Source: Lamellibrachia satsuma (taxonomy: Eukaryota > Annelida > Polychaeta > Sabellida > Siboglinidae). Taken from it: a DNA stretch of 64,000 bases. The notes beneath the pieces are model-generated. The model did not search any database, was not told the origin of the DNA, and saw nothing but the letters and a program-made list of their open reading frames with translations. The translations under genes and the position numbers were made by a program. Location of the stretch: NCBI GenBank assembly GCA_033239005.1, contig BSQZ01000050.1:4002501-4066500 (forward strand), in the 5' to 3' direction. Below are positions 10,990 through 22,699 of this stretch, in pieces. Each line of letters starts with the position of its first letter. The first letter of the stretch is position 1.

Positions 10990-12283
10990 AGACTGAGCAG
11001 ACGACGCGGTTAATGACACCGGATTGCCTTGACATCTCCATGCAAAACAATAATTTATTTTTGGCAGATCTGCGTCTTTGGCGCAGTGTTGACGTCCATG
11101 GGAAGTTAGTAAAAATGTGTGTTTATTTGTGTCCACACTTTATTGCCGTCTGTCTGGCGTTACCAATGACAAATGACACCACATGATGCATTTGTATTTA
11201 TCACCAGAGCTGTTATCTAAAAAAAATACGACCCGATTTCAACTGTGCAACGACCAAAAATCTAAATATTGATGGCCATCATTTAGATATACCACTTTAT
11301 TTAAATTCGAATTTTGCGGAAAAAAAAACGTTTACTATAACGTTCATTATGCATACTGATGTATTTTATCGTTTAGATGTCATTAAAATGTGGGCCATTT
11401 TTCAGCCGGAGACCACGCCAACAAACGACGCAGGTGCAAATATCTCCGGAAATCAATCCTCATGCGGGGCATGTCTATTAAACGTATTATCAGAGCTAAT
11501 AAATACCATATCTAATACCGCTGTTTATGTGCGCAGCCGACAGTATCCCAATGGCAGAAGGCAGATAAATCAGAATTGAATGATTTCCACAAAAATGTAT
11601 TATTAAAACTGTATTTCATGAGAATCGGGCGGAGATTCTGTTTAGCACGACACCTGCTGTGCCTACAGCGCTGCAGACGGCTCCTTGATTGTGTGACGTA
11701 GGATATACAACGCTCTGAAAACAAGATCGTCAAAATCGCCCAAAATATTTCTTTTGCAAATAATTATACTATTTTTATCCCATGTTTGCTAACAATTGCA
11801 ACCATAAACGTATCCTTAGCGCAAACCATATTGTATAGCAATGTTAAACGGGTACGCATATTTCTGACACGATGCTGCCCTGAAAGCTCATCACAACGGC
11901 TCTGCGTGGTTTTATAAAACGCACTCGTTGACTTGTTATTGTTTCAGCTTCGATGCTTCATTCATTCTGGAATCCAGAATCAGGCATTTCTACGGTAATT
12001 CCCAATTTCACGATGAATCAGCTATAAAATACCAAAATCAATGTTGTGATAACGTTAAATAATGCAAAATAGCAACATTGACGGAAAACCATTAGATATC
12101 ATTAGCATGAATACAAAGATTAATAGAAACGAATAATTGACAAACGCATTAGGCCAAACACCAGCTGTCCAATCGATGTTGTCCCAACTCTTGTTGTCCA
12201 AGTTTAACAAGTGAGGTCGAACAGAGCAGGCGATTTTCCAAATGTTGTCATTCACTTCGGTGGATTTCACCCAGCTTAGTGAT
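10990..12283. other. No gene recognised; one hydrophobic minus-strand frame
   Basis: Mostly AT-rich intergenic DNA. On the minus strand 12,055-12,327 a 90-codon frame contains a hydrophobic stretch FVNYSFLLIFVFMLMISNG preceded by two possible N-glycosylation sites. It could be an exon of a membrane protein, but I cannot name one and see no convincing splice pair. Confidence 0.3.
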
Positions 12284-12320
12284 GACAGTGGCAACGACAG
12301 TGGCAACGGCAGTGGCAACA
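12284..12320. repeat. 12-bp triplicate CAGTGGCAACGA
   Basis: Three units of CAGTGGCAACGA/CGG in direct tandem. Confidence 0.85.
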
Positions 12321-12838
12321 GGGACACTATTTGATGGGAAGCAATTTCACGAATCTGTGCATATTCTAATATTTGCGAAAGTGGTATTGATGCAGATCGG
12401 TTTGGTGAATTAGTGCAGTAATTCCAGAGTTAATGAATACGGAGGTGCTTCACTGGAGGTCCGCCTTTTTATAAAACGATCGTCAGCGCCACCACACGGG
12501 TGATTTATTGTGACATTTAACGTCAAATTGGCATCAACTTGTTAAATATCAAACTACGCATAGTACAGAATCACCCTACATATCAGCACCAGTGTGGTGC
12601 GTCCGCCTTGTTTACAAACTATCCCACATTAGCGTCGAAGACTCGACCCCAGAAACTCAACCGAAATGCAGACCTTAGAAAAATGTTGCGGATTAGCACC
12701 GAGGTGCCATCTCGCGGACGGGTGCCAAATGTTGCTCTCGTATCAGACTGACTCTGCTCGGCTTTCCGGTGCCACAGGCCGAAGGAGTCCCCCAAACTAG
12801 AAATAGGCGCCTACTGGTGGCCCGGTGACACTAGCGGT
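12321..12838. other. No feature seen
   Basis: Intergenic. The plus frame at 12,539-12,751 has no recognised domain. Confidence 0.35.
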
Positions 12839-12975
12839 GCAACATCGAACCATCGACATTAGCAACAGTCGATGTGACTATGCAACACTATCGATGTTAC
12901 ATTGAACTATCGATAGTTATCGTCAATGTGCACTGAACTAGCGATACTAACGATAATTGGAAAGACAATTCACCA
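12839..12975. repeat. TATCGATA-rich degenerate element
   Basis: Multiple self-complementary ATCGAT/CGATAGTTATCG words over about 135 bp (CTATCGATAGTTATCG at about 12,927). A similar cluster occurs at 63,785-63,905, suggesting a dispersed repeat family. No clear ends. Confidence 0.5.
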
Positions 12976-13114
12976 GGGCTACTTCATCAATATCGTTTAG
13001 AACAGCGTCTTTAACGGATTCGGCATTTTTAATCGACTAACTCGTTAAGCAATATTGTACAGAAAGACACGCGAGTGTAATTATCATATTTTTTACGGGA
13101 CGTTCAGCCGCACT

Positions 13115-13330
13115 GTTCTCACAATAACTGTACTTACGACATTTTGATTGAACTGTACTCACGATATTTTTATTGAGCTGTACTCACGATATTTTAATTG
13201 AACTGTACTCACGATATTTTAATTGACCTGTACTCACGATATTTTAATTGAACTGCACTCACGATATTTTAATTGAACTGCACTCACGATGCTTTAATTG
13301 AACTACACTCATGACATTTAATTGATATTT
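13115..13330. repeat. 25-bp minisatellite, about 8 copies
   Basis: Unit CTGTACTCACGATATTTTAA plus TTGAA, with progressive substitutions toward both ends. Confidence 0.92.
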
Positions 13331-13383
13331 AATAACAGTTAACAGTTTAACAACGGAGTATATGGATAAAAGCGGCACAATTT

Positions 13384-13915
<532 letters not shown>

Positions 13916-13986
13916 TAATGTACGCACGGATCGTATAGAATAGCGTAACTATAGCGTAGCGTTAATTGTATTTGACCGGCCATGAC

Positions 13987-14240
13987 TTAATAATCGACCG
14001 GTAATGTAATAAATCGACCGGTAATGTAATAATCGAACGGTAATGTAATAATCGACCGGTAATTTTATAAATCGACCGGTAATGTAATAAACCGGTAATG
14101 TAATAATCGACCGGTAATTTAATAAATCGACCGGTAATGTAATAAATCGACCGGTAATGTAATAATCGACCGGTAATGTAATAAATCGACCGGTAATGTA
14201 ATAATCGACCGGTAATGTAATAAATCGACAAGTAATGTAA
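13987..14240. repeat. Left outer subrepeats of the foldback element
   Basis: About 13 units of AATCGACCGGTAATGTAAT in 19- and 20-bp forms, nearly all keeping the CCGG core; one CGAACGG and one shortened unit. Confidence 0.95.
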
Positions 14241-14760
14241 TAACAATGATGATGATAATCATAATGATTGTGATGCTGATGATGTTAATATTAATGATGT
14301 AGAAGATGATTATGAGGTTGATAAACGATTATGATGATGATGACGATTAAGGGGTCATTTTAGTGACGATGACGATGATGATGAAGATGATAAAGATTAT
14401 GATGATGATGATAACGATGGTGATGATGAGGGTGATAAATTGTTATGATGATGATGAAGAAGAAGATGAAGACAACTAAGCGGTGTTAGTGATGATGATG
14501 ATGAAGATTATAATGATGATGATAATGATTATGATGATAACGATGGTGATGATGAGGGTGATAAATGGTTATTATGATGATGCGGAAGAACATGAAGACA
14601 ATGGAGCGGTCTTAGTGATGTTGATGATGATGATGATGATGACGAAGATGACAATAATGAGGGTGATCATTATTATGATTATGAGGACGAAGACAATGAC
14701 ACCTTCAGCCTCATCATCCCAATCCTCCTCCTCATCGTCATCACCATGATCCTCATGTTC
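14241..14760. repeat. GAT-rich middle domain, left arm
   Basis: Degenerate GATGATGAT/GATAACGATGGTGATGA trinucleotide repeats with an internal duplication of about 110-120 bp, GATGATGAGGGTGATAAAT recurring near 14,421 and 14,545. Confidence 0.9.
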
Positions 14761-16042
14761 ACCCTTATAATGGCTAGCCATGCTGACACCCACTCGACGT
14801 TCACAAACGGACGATTAACATAGAAAACACAGAACGAGTGAGCCGCATGTTTTCTGGGAGGACATATGGAATGCCGTTCATATCGTTCGGACAGAGTCAG
14901 ACAGAGTGGTAAGGAATAGGGGGGGGGGGGTTCATTTAAAAGGGTTACCTCAACACATGAAAGAGGAAATCTACACTCAATTAAGGGATCATCTCAATCA
15001 ATTATTTATTGGATCATTAATAATAACCGATCATTTGATCGAATTAAGGGGTCATATCAAACAAGGTAGGGGAAATCTCAAAATGCAATGTGATAATAAA
15101 TTAGAAACTTAAGCAAAACGTAATAAAATAAGGGATCAGCTGAAACAATTAAGGGGTTATCTCAAAAAATTAAGTTAAGGGTAATATCAGTTAACTAAAA
15201 TGTTCATCTAAACGAGGGCTTCCACTTAATTTTTGGGATGATCCCTTAATTTGTTGAGACGATCAGCTTGTTAACTTGTTAATTAATGTTTACATATTTC
15301 GTGACGATCCCTTTTTTCAGAAGACCCATTCATTTTATGAGATGTCCCCTTAATTTATTTAACTTCTTCGAGACGACCACTTGACATGATGAGATGACCC
15401 CATAATGTTTTGAGATGATCAGTGAGTTTATTATTAAAAACCCTTAATAAGACCTTTTTAAATTATCCTATAACTTGTTTTTGATAAAATCCCTTAATTT
15501 AAGTCATATTTTAGAATACTTTGGGTGCCCTTTAAACGTTTAGATGAACATTTAATTTGACTGAAATTAACCTTAACTTAATTTTTTTGAGGTAACCCTT
15601 AATTGTTTCAGCTGGTCCCTTATTTTATTATTTTTGCGGTTAAGCTAAAGTTTCTAATATAATATCACATTGCATTTTGAGATTTCCCTTAACTTGTCTG
15701 ATATGACCCCTTAATTTGATCAAGTGATGATAAGTTATTAAGCATTTTTAATGATCTCTTAAATAATTGTTTGAGATGATCCCTTAATTGAGTGTAGATT
15801 ACCTCTTTCATGTGTTGAAGTGACCCTTTTTAATGACCCACCCCCTTCTTCCTTACCACTCTGTCTGACTCGGTCCGATTGTTTGCCAACATGTAGTTAC
15901 TGCCGTGCGTTACCTGGGAGGTTATATGAACGGCATTCCATGTGTCCTCCCAGAAAAGATGCGGTTCACTCGTTCTGAGATTCCTATGTTAATTTGTGAA
16001 CGTCGAGTTGGTGTCAGCATTGCTAGCCATTATAAAAGTGAA
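14761..16042. repeat. Inner arms and 322-bp centre of the foldback element
   Basis: Inner inverted sequences with a recurring degenerate word AATTAAGGGATCATCTCAA (left) or TTGAGATGATCCCTTAATT (right and centre), spaced some 30-45 bp. The unpaired centre (15,215-15,536) consists of the same word, so even the loop is part of the repeat family. No coding frame of note. Confidence 0.85.
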
Positions 16043-16154
16043 CACGAGGATGATGATGACGATGAGGAGGAGGGGTAGGGTGATGAGGCTGAAGGTGTCG
16101 TTGTCTTCGTTCTTATAATCGTAATAATGATCACCCTCATTGTCATCATCTTCG

Positions 16155-16185
<31 letters not shown>

Positions 16186-16624
16186 TATCACTAAGAATGC
16201 GTAATTGTTTTCATCTTTTTACCCTCATCATCATAACCATTTATCACCCTCATCATCACCATCGTTATCATCATTACCATCATCATCATTACCATCATCA
16301 TCATTACCATCATCATCATAATCTTTATCATCATCATCGTCATAATCATCATCATCATCATCATCATCACTAAGACCGCTTAATTGTCTTAAATTTCTTC
16401 CTCATCATCATAACCATTTATCACCCTCATCATCACCATCGTTATCATCATCATCATTATCATCATCATCATCATAATCATCATCAACATTATCATCGTC
16501 ACTAAGATGACCCCTTAAATGTCATCATCGTTATAATCTTTTATCACCCTCATCATCACCTACATCATCATTATTAACATCATCATCATCATCATCATCA
16601 TCATAATGATTATCATCATCATTT
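16043..16624. repeat. ATC-rich middle domain, right arm
   Basis: Reverse-complement counterpart of 14,241-14,760: CATCATCATC tracts with TTATCACCCTCATCATCACC recurring near 16,236, 16,419 and 16,539. Confidence 0.9.
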
Positions 16625-17466
16625 TTATTACATTACTGGTCGATTTATTACATTACCGGTCGATTATTACATTACCGGTCGATTTATTACATTAACGGTC
16701 GATTATTACATTACCGGTCGATTTAGTACATTACTGGTCGATTACTACATTACCGGTCGATTTATTACATTAACGGTCGATTATTACATTACCGGTCGAT
16801 TATTACATTACCGGTCGATTTACTACATTAGTTGTCGATTATTACATTACTGGTCGATTACTACATTACCGGTCGATTTAGTACATTACCGGTCGATTTA
16901 TTACATTACTGGTCGATTACTACATTACTGGTCGATGACTACATTACTTGTCGATTACTGCATTACTGGTCGATTATTACATTACTGGTCGATTACTACA
17001 TTACTGGTTGGTTACTACATTACTGGTCGATTACTACATTACTGGTCGATTTATTACATTACCGGTCGATTACTACATTACTGGTCGATTACTACATTAC
17101 TGGTCGATTACTACATTACTGGTTGGTTACTACATTACTGGTCGATTACTACATTACTGGTCGATTACTACATTACTGGTCGATTTATTACATTACCGGT
17201 CGATTACTACATTACTGGTCGATTACTACATTACTGGTCGATTACTACATTACTGGTTGGTTACTACATTACTGGTCGATTACTACATTACTGGTCGATT
17301 ACTACATTACTGGTCGATTTATTACATTACCGGTCGATTACTACATTACTGGTCGATTACTACATTACTGGTCGATTACTACATTACCGATCGATTACTA
17401 CACTACTGGTCGATTACAACATTACTGGTCGATTACTACATTACTGGTCGATTACTACATTACTGG
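16625..17466. repeat. Right outer subrepeats of the foldback element, expanded
   Basis: About 43 units of ATTACATTACCGGTCGATT and variants, three times as many as on the left. The proximal units keep CCGGT; from about 16,850 outward most carry CTGGT and ATTACTACATTACTGGTCG, and a TGGTTGGTT variant recurs, showing later local amplification of a mutated unit. Confidence 0.95.
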
Positions 17467-17569
17467 TTGTAAGACGAGTCAGACGCTGGGACGTTTTAAG
17501 ACTGCTCACATTTACAGGACAACACATAATGGAAGAAAGCATGATTTTTTTATTCTGTTATCTAGGTCA

Positions 17570-19020
17570 ATATTGAATTGAATGAATCTTTATTCCAACA
17601 ACAACAAACAGTTAGTGATTACTACATTATATAACTGTACAAACTGTAAACTATGTAAAACTGTATAAAACAGTGCACAATTTTTCGCATGTGACACAAC
17701 CTAGAGTACACCATACACACCTTCCATCTTCATTCATGGTAGGTCGAACGTATAAAAATATAACTATTCAATATTTTTTGCTTTATATTTGTTTTTGAAA
17801 ACATGAATATTCTGATAACAAATAAGTGAGATATCAAGATAGTTCCAGAGTTTAACTCATTTGACTGATAAACACATACTTTTAAAATTAGTACGAAAAT
17901 AATTGTGTGTAAAATTGTGATCTTGTCTGGCTGCATAAACAGACTCACACCCGCTGAAAAAGCTGTTGTACGTTCTTTAGCAATAAATTATGATATGCCT
18001 TAAAGACATTTAAAGCAGTTCTTGACTCCATTGTATCTGGTACTTTAAGAAAGCGAGTATTATAAAATAACCTAGACGTATCGTCCAACCTCTTAGCACC
18101 ACAAAGTAACCTTGCAATTTGTTTTCTGTAACAAGACTAAGCGATCAACATTTGTTGTATAAGTTTGCCACATACGTCAGCACAATACATACTGCAAGGT
18201 AAAAAGAGTGAGTTGTATAATATATACATGCCGCCTTTTTTAATCAAGAAGTTAGCTCTGTACATAATTGCACAACACTTTGATATTTTCGATTTCCCTA
18301 ACAAATGTGATTTTTCATATTAACTTAACGTCAATCGGAATACCTAAAAATACTTTAAAAAAAACTTCAACTGTATTCATTTCTTGCTTATTTATTTTAA
18401 TAGAGATACATATATATATATTCAATTTGTTATTCCCAAACATCATGTAATTTGTCTTTGTAACATTAAGTGATGACCTATTTACGGTAAACCACACGTG
18501 AAGATTTTATAACTCAGCATTTGTCTTCCGGATCAGTTCATCTAAATTACAATCACAACAAAACAAGTTTGTGTCATCAGCAAATAAAATAAACTTAGCA
18601 ACTTTCGATACATTACAAATATGGTTTAATGGAACCTAGTGGAACACCACAACATACATTGAGTACCTCAAAGTTACAATGTTTATACTGAGCAAATTGT
18701 TTTCTTTTTTCCAAATAACCCACAATCCACGTATGTTCTATTTTTGTAAATATATCATGATCAACAGTATCAAAAACTTTCTTTAGGTCAACAAATACAC
18801 CAACGACATACGTTTTGTTATCTGGTGCACTTGTAATTTCTTCAACCAATTCCACAAGAGCAAGATATTGACATATTAGATCTAAAGCCATATTGACTTG
18901 GACCAAGTACATCATACTTGTTTAAGAACATGTCCACCTTATCATTATAGAATTTTTCTAGAATTTTTTAGAATTGTGATAGCAATGAGATAGGTATGTA
19001 ATTTGTAAACACACCCTTTT
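17570..19020 (-). pseudogene. Rex1/jockey-like LINE, 5'-truncated, decayed
   Basis: The minus strand from 19,020 reads NYIPISLLSQF (family NYRPISLL..F), KILEKFYNDKVDMFLNKYDV, then the palm block VVGVFVDLKKVFDTVDHDI, CCGVPLGSI (family CGVPQGSI), and after a gap ILFADDTNLFCC with the catalytic FADD at about 18,585. It continues SLNVTKTNYMMFGN, the connection region (KRLDDTSRLFYNTRFLK, KAYHNLLLKNVQQLF), and ends near 17,570 in ATTGAATTGAATGAATC, resembling the short tandem 3' tail of CR1/Rex-type elements. At least five stops or frameshifts. The 5' truncation point coincides with the trinucleotide tract at 19,030. Confidence 0.85.
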
Positions 19021-19029
19021 CATCTGAAA

Positions 19030-19711
<682 letters not shown>

Positions 19712-19713
19712 TA

Positions 19714-20215
19714 CAGTCATATCTCGTTTATCCGTTCCTTAATAATCCATTTTTCTCTTGGTAATTCGCAATTTTGTGTGTGTGAACAACTTCACTTTTC
19801 CACACACCGTTTGGTGAACCAACTGGCAGGATAGCCTGATATGTGATTAATGTTTTATGTGAGCCACATTGTTTTATGTCAACCACATTGTTTTATGTCA
19901 ACTACATTGCTTGGTTTTTCAAGGTCCTGTGTGTTAGAGGAGATTATTAACACAACAATAAAACAATAGAAATTTAATAATGTTTAACCAACAAATATTC
20001 ATAATTCGCTTTGTAATTATAGGAATAGGAATGTTTGTGCACAGCTGTATACTTGATCGTATGTATTGTTACGTTTGGTTTGATCTTATGCATTATACGC
20101 ATATAACCGATAGTTATAGCTAGGGTGATAATAAGGTGTTTCACTAATCCGAAGCTTCGTTAATCTGGCCAAACCCGTTTGTAACCACAATGTGCGGATA
20201 GACGAGACACGAATG
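19714..20215. mobile_element. pogo/Tigger-like MITE, about 502 bp
   Basis: The left end is CAGTCATATCTCGTTTATCC; the right end reads CGGATAGACGAGACACGAATG, the imperfect inverse (TCTCGT and TATCCG conserved). Both ends are flanked by TA (19,712-19,713 and 20,216-20,217), the target duplication of Tc1/mariner/pogo elements. A CAGT start with CTCGTTTATCCG is typical of pogo/Tigger ends. Inner inverted words AATAATCC and CTAATCCG recur. It contains TTTTATGT-AACCACATTG triplicates (19,850-19,910) and no transposase frame. Confidence 0.75.
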
Positions 20216-20419
20216 TATTAACGTAGCAAAGCCATACAGCAACTGTGGACGCCATACACCAATGTCATAAATGTGTTATATATCAACTTATGAATATGAC
20301 TCACCGATTTTTCTCAACCGTCCAAAATATTATATATGATCAAACGAACATATACAATGCAACGCAATATAAGGTATGCACATGTACATATATGTATGTG
20401 TACACGTGTCTATTATGCA
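20216..20419. other. No feature seen
   Basis: Unremarkable sequence leading into the CA/TG repeat. Confidence 0.4.
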
Positions 20420-20521
20420 TGCACGGACTCGCACACACGCACGTACGCACGCACGCACGCAAACACGCACACACGCTCACACACCCTGTGTGTGTGTGCG
20501 TGTGTGTTTGTGTGTGTGTTT
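20420..20521. repeat. Mirror-oriented (GCAC/CA)n-(TG)n hairpin repeat
   Basis: A CACGCACGCACG and CACACACGC run to 20,485 turns into TGTGTGTGTGCGTGTGTG to 20,519. The two halves are complementary and would form a stem of about 30 bp or more with almost no loop. Confidence 0.9.
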
Positions 20522-21376
20522 AAAGTGGATACATATATATCCATAGTCGAGTGTGGCGATGTCGTGGACTTCTGTAGGAATTAAAAACCCTTTTCTATTT
20601 CCACTGCAATTGCTGCACGAATGAGTTATCGTGACGTTGCTGCTATTCTCGACGTCATCTTGTGTTGTTTGAAACCACAGTGATGTTATCTCTCCGTCGT
20701 CAAAGCCAAGGTATCGTGCATATCGTACAAATCATGCACCCTCGAATGAGAGGCCACCTTCAGATATCAGTGTGTTCAGCGTGCCTTATCGTGCTGCAAA
20801 TGTACCAAACCGTTCGTATGTGTTCTTGCAGATGGCCATTCAATAATATTGTGTTCACCACTTACGAACTGTCTATCCACGCAACCATGGATTCTCTCTT
20901 CAACAAAGTGATCGCTCTACGGAATTAGATCATTTGTAACCAGGCGGTTTGTTTTGACGAGTCGTATGTTTGGAAGCGATCGGCACTGCGCGTTTCAACA
21001 TCGCATACCAATCAACTATAGTATCTCAGGAATTACCCTTCCTGATACCGCAAAAGTTAAACGTCTGTATAGTCGTTGATCCCTTTCTCGCTCATCCACA
21101 GCCGCCCTTGAAAGAATCAACCAGCGCATCGACTCGTCGTTGGGTTTGACAATTCGTACGTACCGGACTATCCGAATAACTTCTAATCTTGTTTATTGTG
21201 TCATCCCGTGCAAATTGCTTGCAAAAACAATATGTTGTATGAATGTCGACAATAGGGTGTCAGTAAACAGAAAACCTTGGGAAGCAATTTTCTTTTCGTT
21301 TTCGAGTTGTTATGGTTATTCAAGTACACCTACCATAAACGCCTGTATTATGTTGAGAATAATTAAAACTTATTAT
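20522..21376. other. No gene recognised
   Basis: Intergenic. Open frames of about 85 codons at 20,662 and 21,140 have no recognisable domain. Confidence 0.4.
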
Positions 21377-21600
21377 TCATTCAAATATTCTTAAGAAAAA
21401 ATGAGGGACAGCGTGTCTCTTTAGTACATTCTGCATTGGTGCCCTATACACATTGAACAGCAGCGGACCTAGCCCCGGGCCTTGTGGAATATCGTACCTA
21501 ATTAAAGCAACTAACTGACAGAGGCTAGTTCTTCCAAACAATTTACATAAAGGAAGGATGTGATGCAACTGAAGCAGAGAAGTCAAAGGCATTAGTCGGA
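21377..21600 (-). pseudogene. LINE reverse transcriptase scrap
   Basis: A short minus-strand frame contains DIPQGPGLGPLLFNVYRAPM, the RT block GVPQGSVLGPLLF.VY.AP that precedes the catalytic FADD in jockey/Rex1-type LINEs. The FADD motif itself is not present in frame downstream. The N-terminal half of the frame is not alignable. A dead fragment of about 220 bp. Confidence 0.7.
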
Positions 21601-22394
21601 CTTAATCTCTTCGAGGGTGCAGACATTTGTGGAAAAGTATTCAATATGTCTAAGAATAGCGAAGTTTCTCGCACTTATATACTTGGAGACTCATACTTGA
21701 AGACTCATACTTAAAGACTCATTGAAGACGACATCGTGGGGACATTTAAGACATTTGGATGTTCTGGTAACCAATAAGCAATTGCCAGCATTGAGAGGCT
21801 TGTTTGTAAAGAAGTGCGCTTCCCTTCTGATTATCTGGTTGTCCAAGCAGATATAGGCAATGCCCAATCTTCTTGTAATCATATTTACTGCGGAAGTCGA
21901 TCTGCCAACATGCTTTGAGTCGTTCTACGTCCTTTATTGACTCTGTTCCCGACACATATATAAGTTAATGAGTTGGCTGTTGCATCGGCTGAACTAACGG
22001 GTCCACGGGTAGTTTCTTGATATGTTGTCCTGCTGTTGTCAACGACAAGTACAAGCTGGGGACTTACTTGATTGTGGCAATGCCATGTCATCGTGCAGTT
22101 TATCAACTGACGACGAGCAATCCGTTGACAGACTATATTTTTGGATCACTAGGATCACTAGTAGTTCTCTAATCACAGGAAGTGACTTGTCAGACAAGTA
22201 TGCAGAGATGGGCTTAGCCACTGGCATGATTACGTTGAGTGACGAGTCTTGCTAGCGAAGGTGACGCTGTGTTCTCTGCGCGTGGTGTCCACAAGAGTGC
22301 CTACGTCAGTAATTACACGGAGAGATTTTCGATCTACCACCGGCAGCTTGATTGAAAGTTCAAAGAGTGCGAATTGTAGATGTGTAAATATAGG
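21601..22394. other. Unassigned; overlapping minus frames of 62-73 codons
   Basis: Minus frames at 22,227-21,691 include YKKIGHCLYLLGQPDNQKG and KQASQCWQLLIGY, vaguely like a tetratricopeptide helix pair, but too short and broken to call. AGACTCATACTTGA/AAGACTCATACTTAAAG is duplicated near 21,685-21,720. Confidence 0.3.
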
Positions 22395-22530
22395 GATAGA
22401 TGCATGGTTGTTGTTGTTTTTGTTTTTGTTATTGTCGTTATTGTTGCAGTTGTTGTTGCGTTGTTGTTGTTGCTGCTCCTGATATTGTCGTCGTCGTTGT
22501 CAGTTTTATCGTTGTAGTTGTTGCTGTTGT
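22395..22530. repeat. Degenerate (GTT)n repeat
   Basis: GTTGTT and TTGTTGTTG words with GTC and GCT interruptions. Confidence 0.8.
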
Positions 22531-22699
22531 AGTCATTGTGACATAATGAACTAGGATTATTGTGAATGCATCGTTTGTCATGTGAATACTTGCCTCCCAA
22601 CAACAACATGCTTGTTTACGCATGATGCATTTTTGTAAATGAGCTATATTCCATAGGAGAGGCCTGGTTGTGCCTTTACATGTCGCGATGAACGGAACA

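Larger units (their letters stand above)
13972..17466. mobile_element. Foldback-like element with 1.2 and 1.9 kb inverted arms
   Basis: Left arm (13,972-15,214) and right arm (15,537-17,466) are reverse complements in the same nested order. Outer domain: tandem 19/20-bp units, AATCGACCGGTAATGTAAT on the left, ATTACATTACCGGTCGATT on the right. Middle domain: GAT-rich on the left (14,241-14,760), ATC-rich on the right (16,043-16,624). Inner domain: single-copy sequence, for example GGCTAGCCAT at 14,770 mirrored near 16,021, and ATGTTCATCTAAACG at 15,200-15,214 mirrored perfectly by 15,537-15,551. A 322-bp centre separates the arms. There is no transposase frame; the long open frames in the arms are repeat artefacts. 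Arms made of outer tandem subrepeats plus an inner domain are the architecture of foldback elements (Drosophila FB, sea urchin TU). Assignment to that group is inference. Confidence 0.85.

Noticed and set aside
12055..12327. Possible membrane-protein exon on the minus strand
   Set aside because: There is one hydrophobic segment and two sequons, but no family signature and no reliable splice pair; the N-terminal part is the CAGTGGCAACGA repeat.
16832..17581. 249-codon frame of LLHYWSITTLLVDYYITG-type repeats
   Set aside because: Outer subrepeats of the foldback-like element; no independent sign of coding.
21691..22227. Possible TPR-like gene fragment
   Set aside because: Only one helix pair loosely fits, spread over overlapping frames with stops; could be chance.
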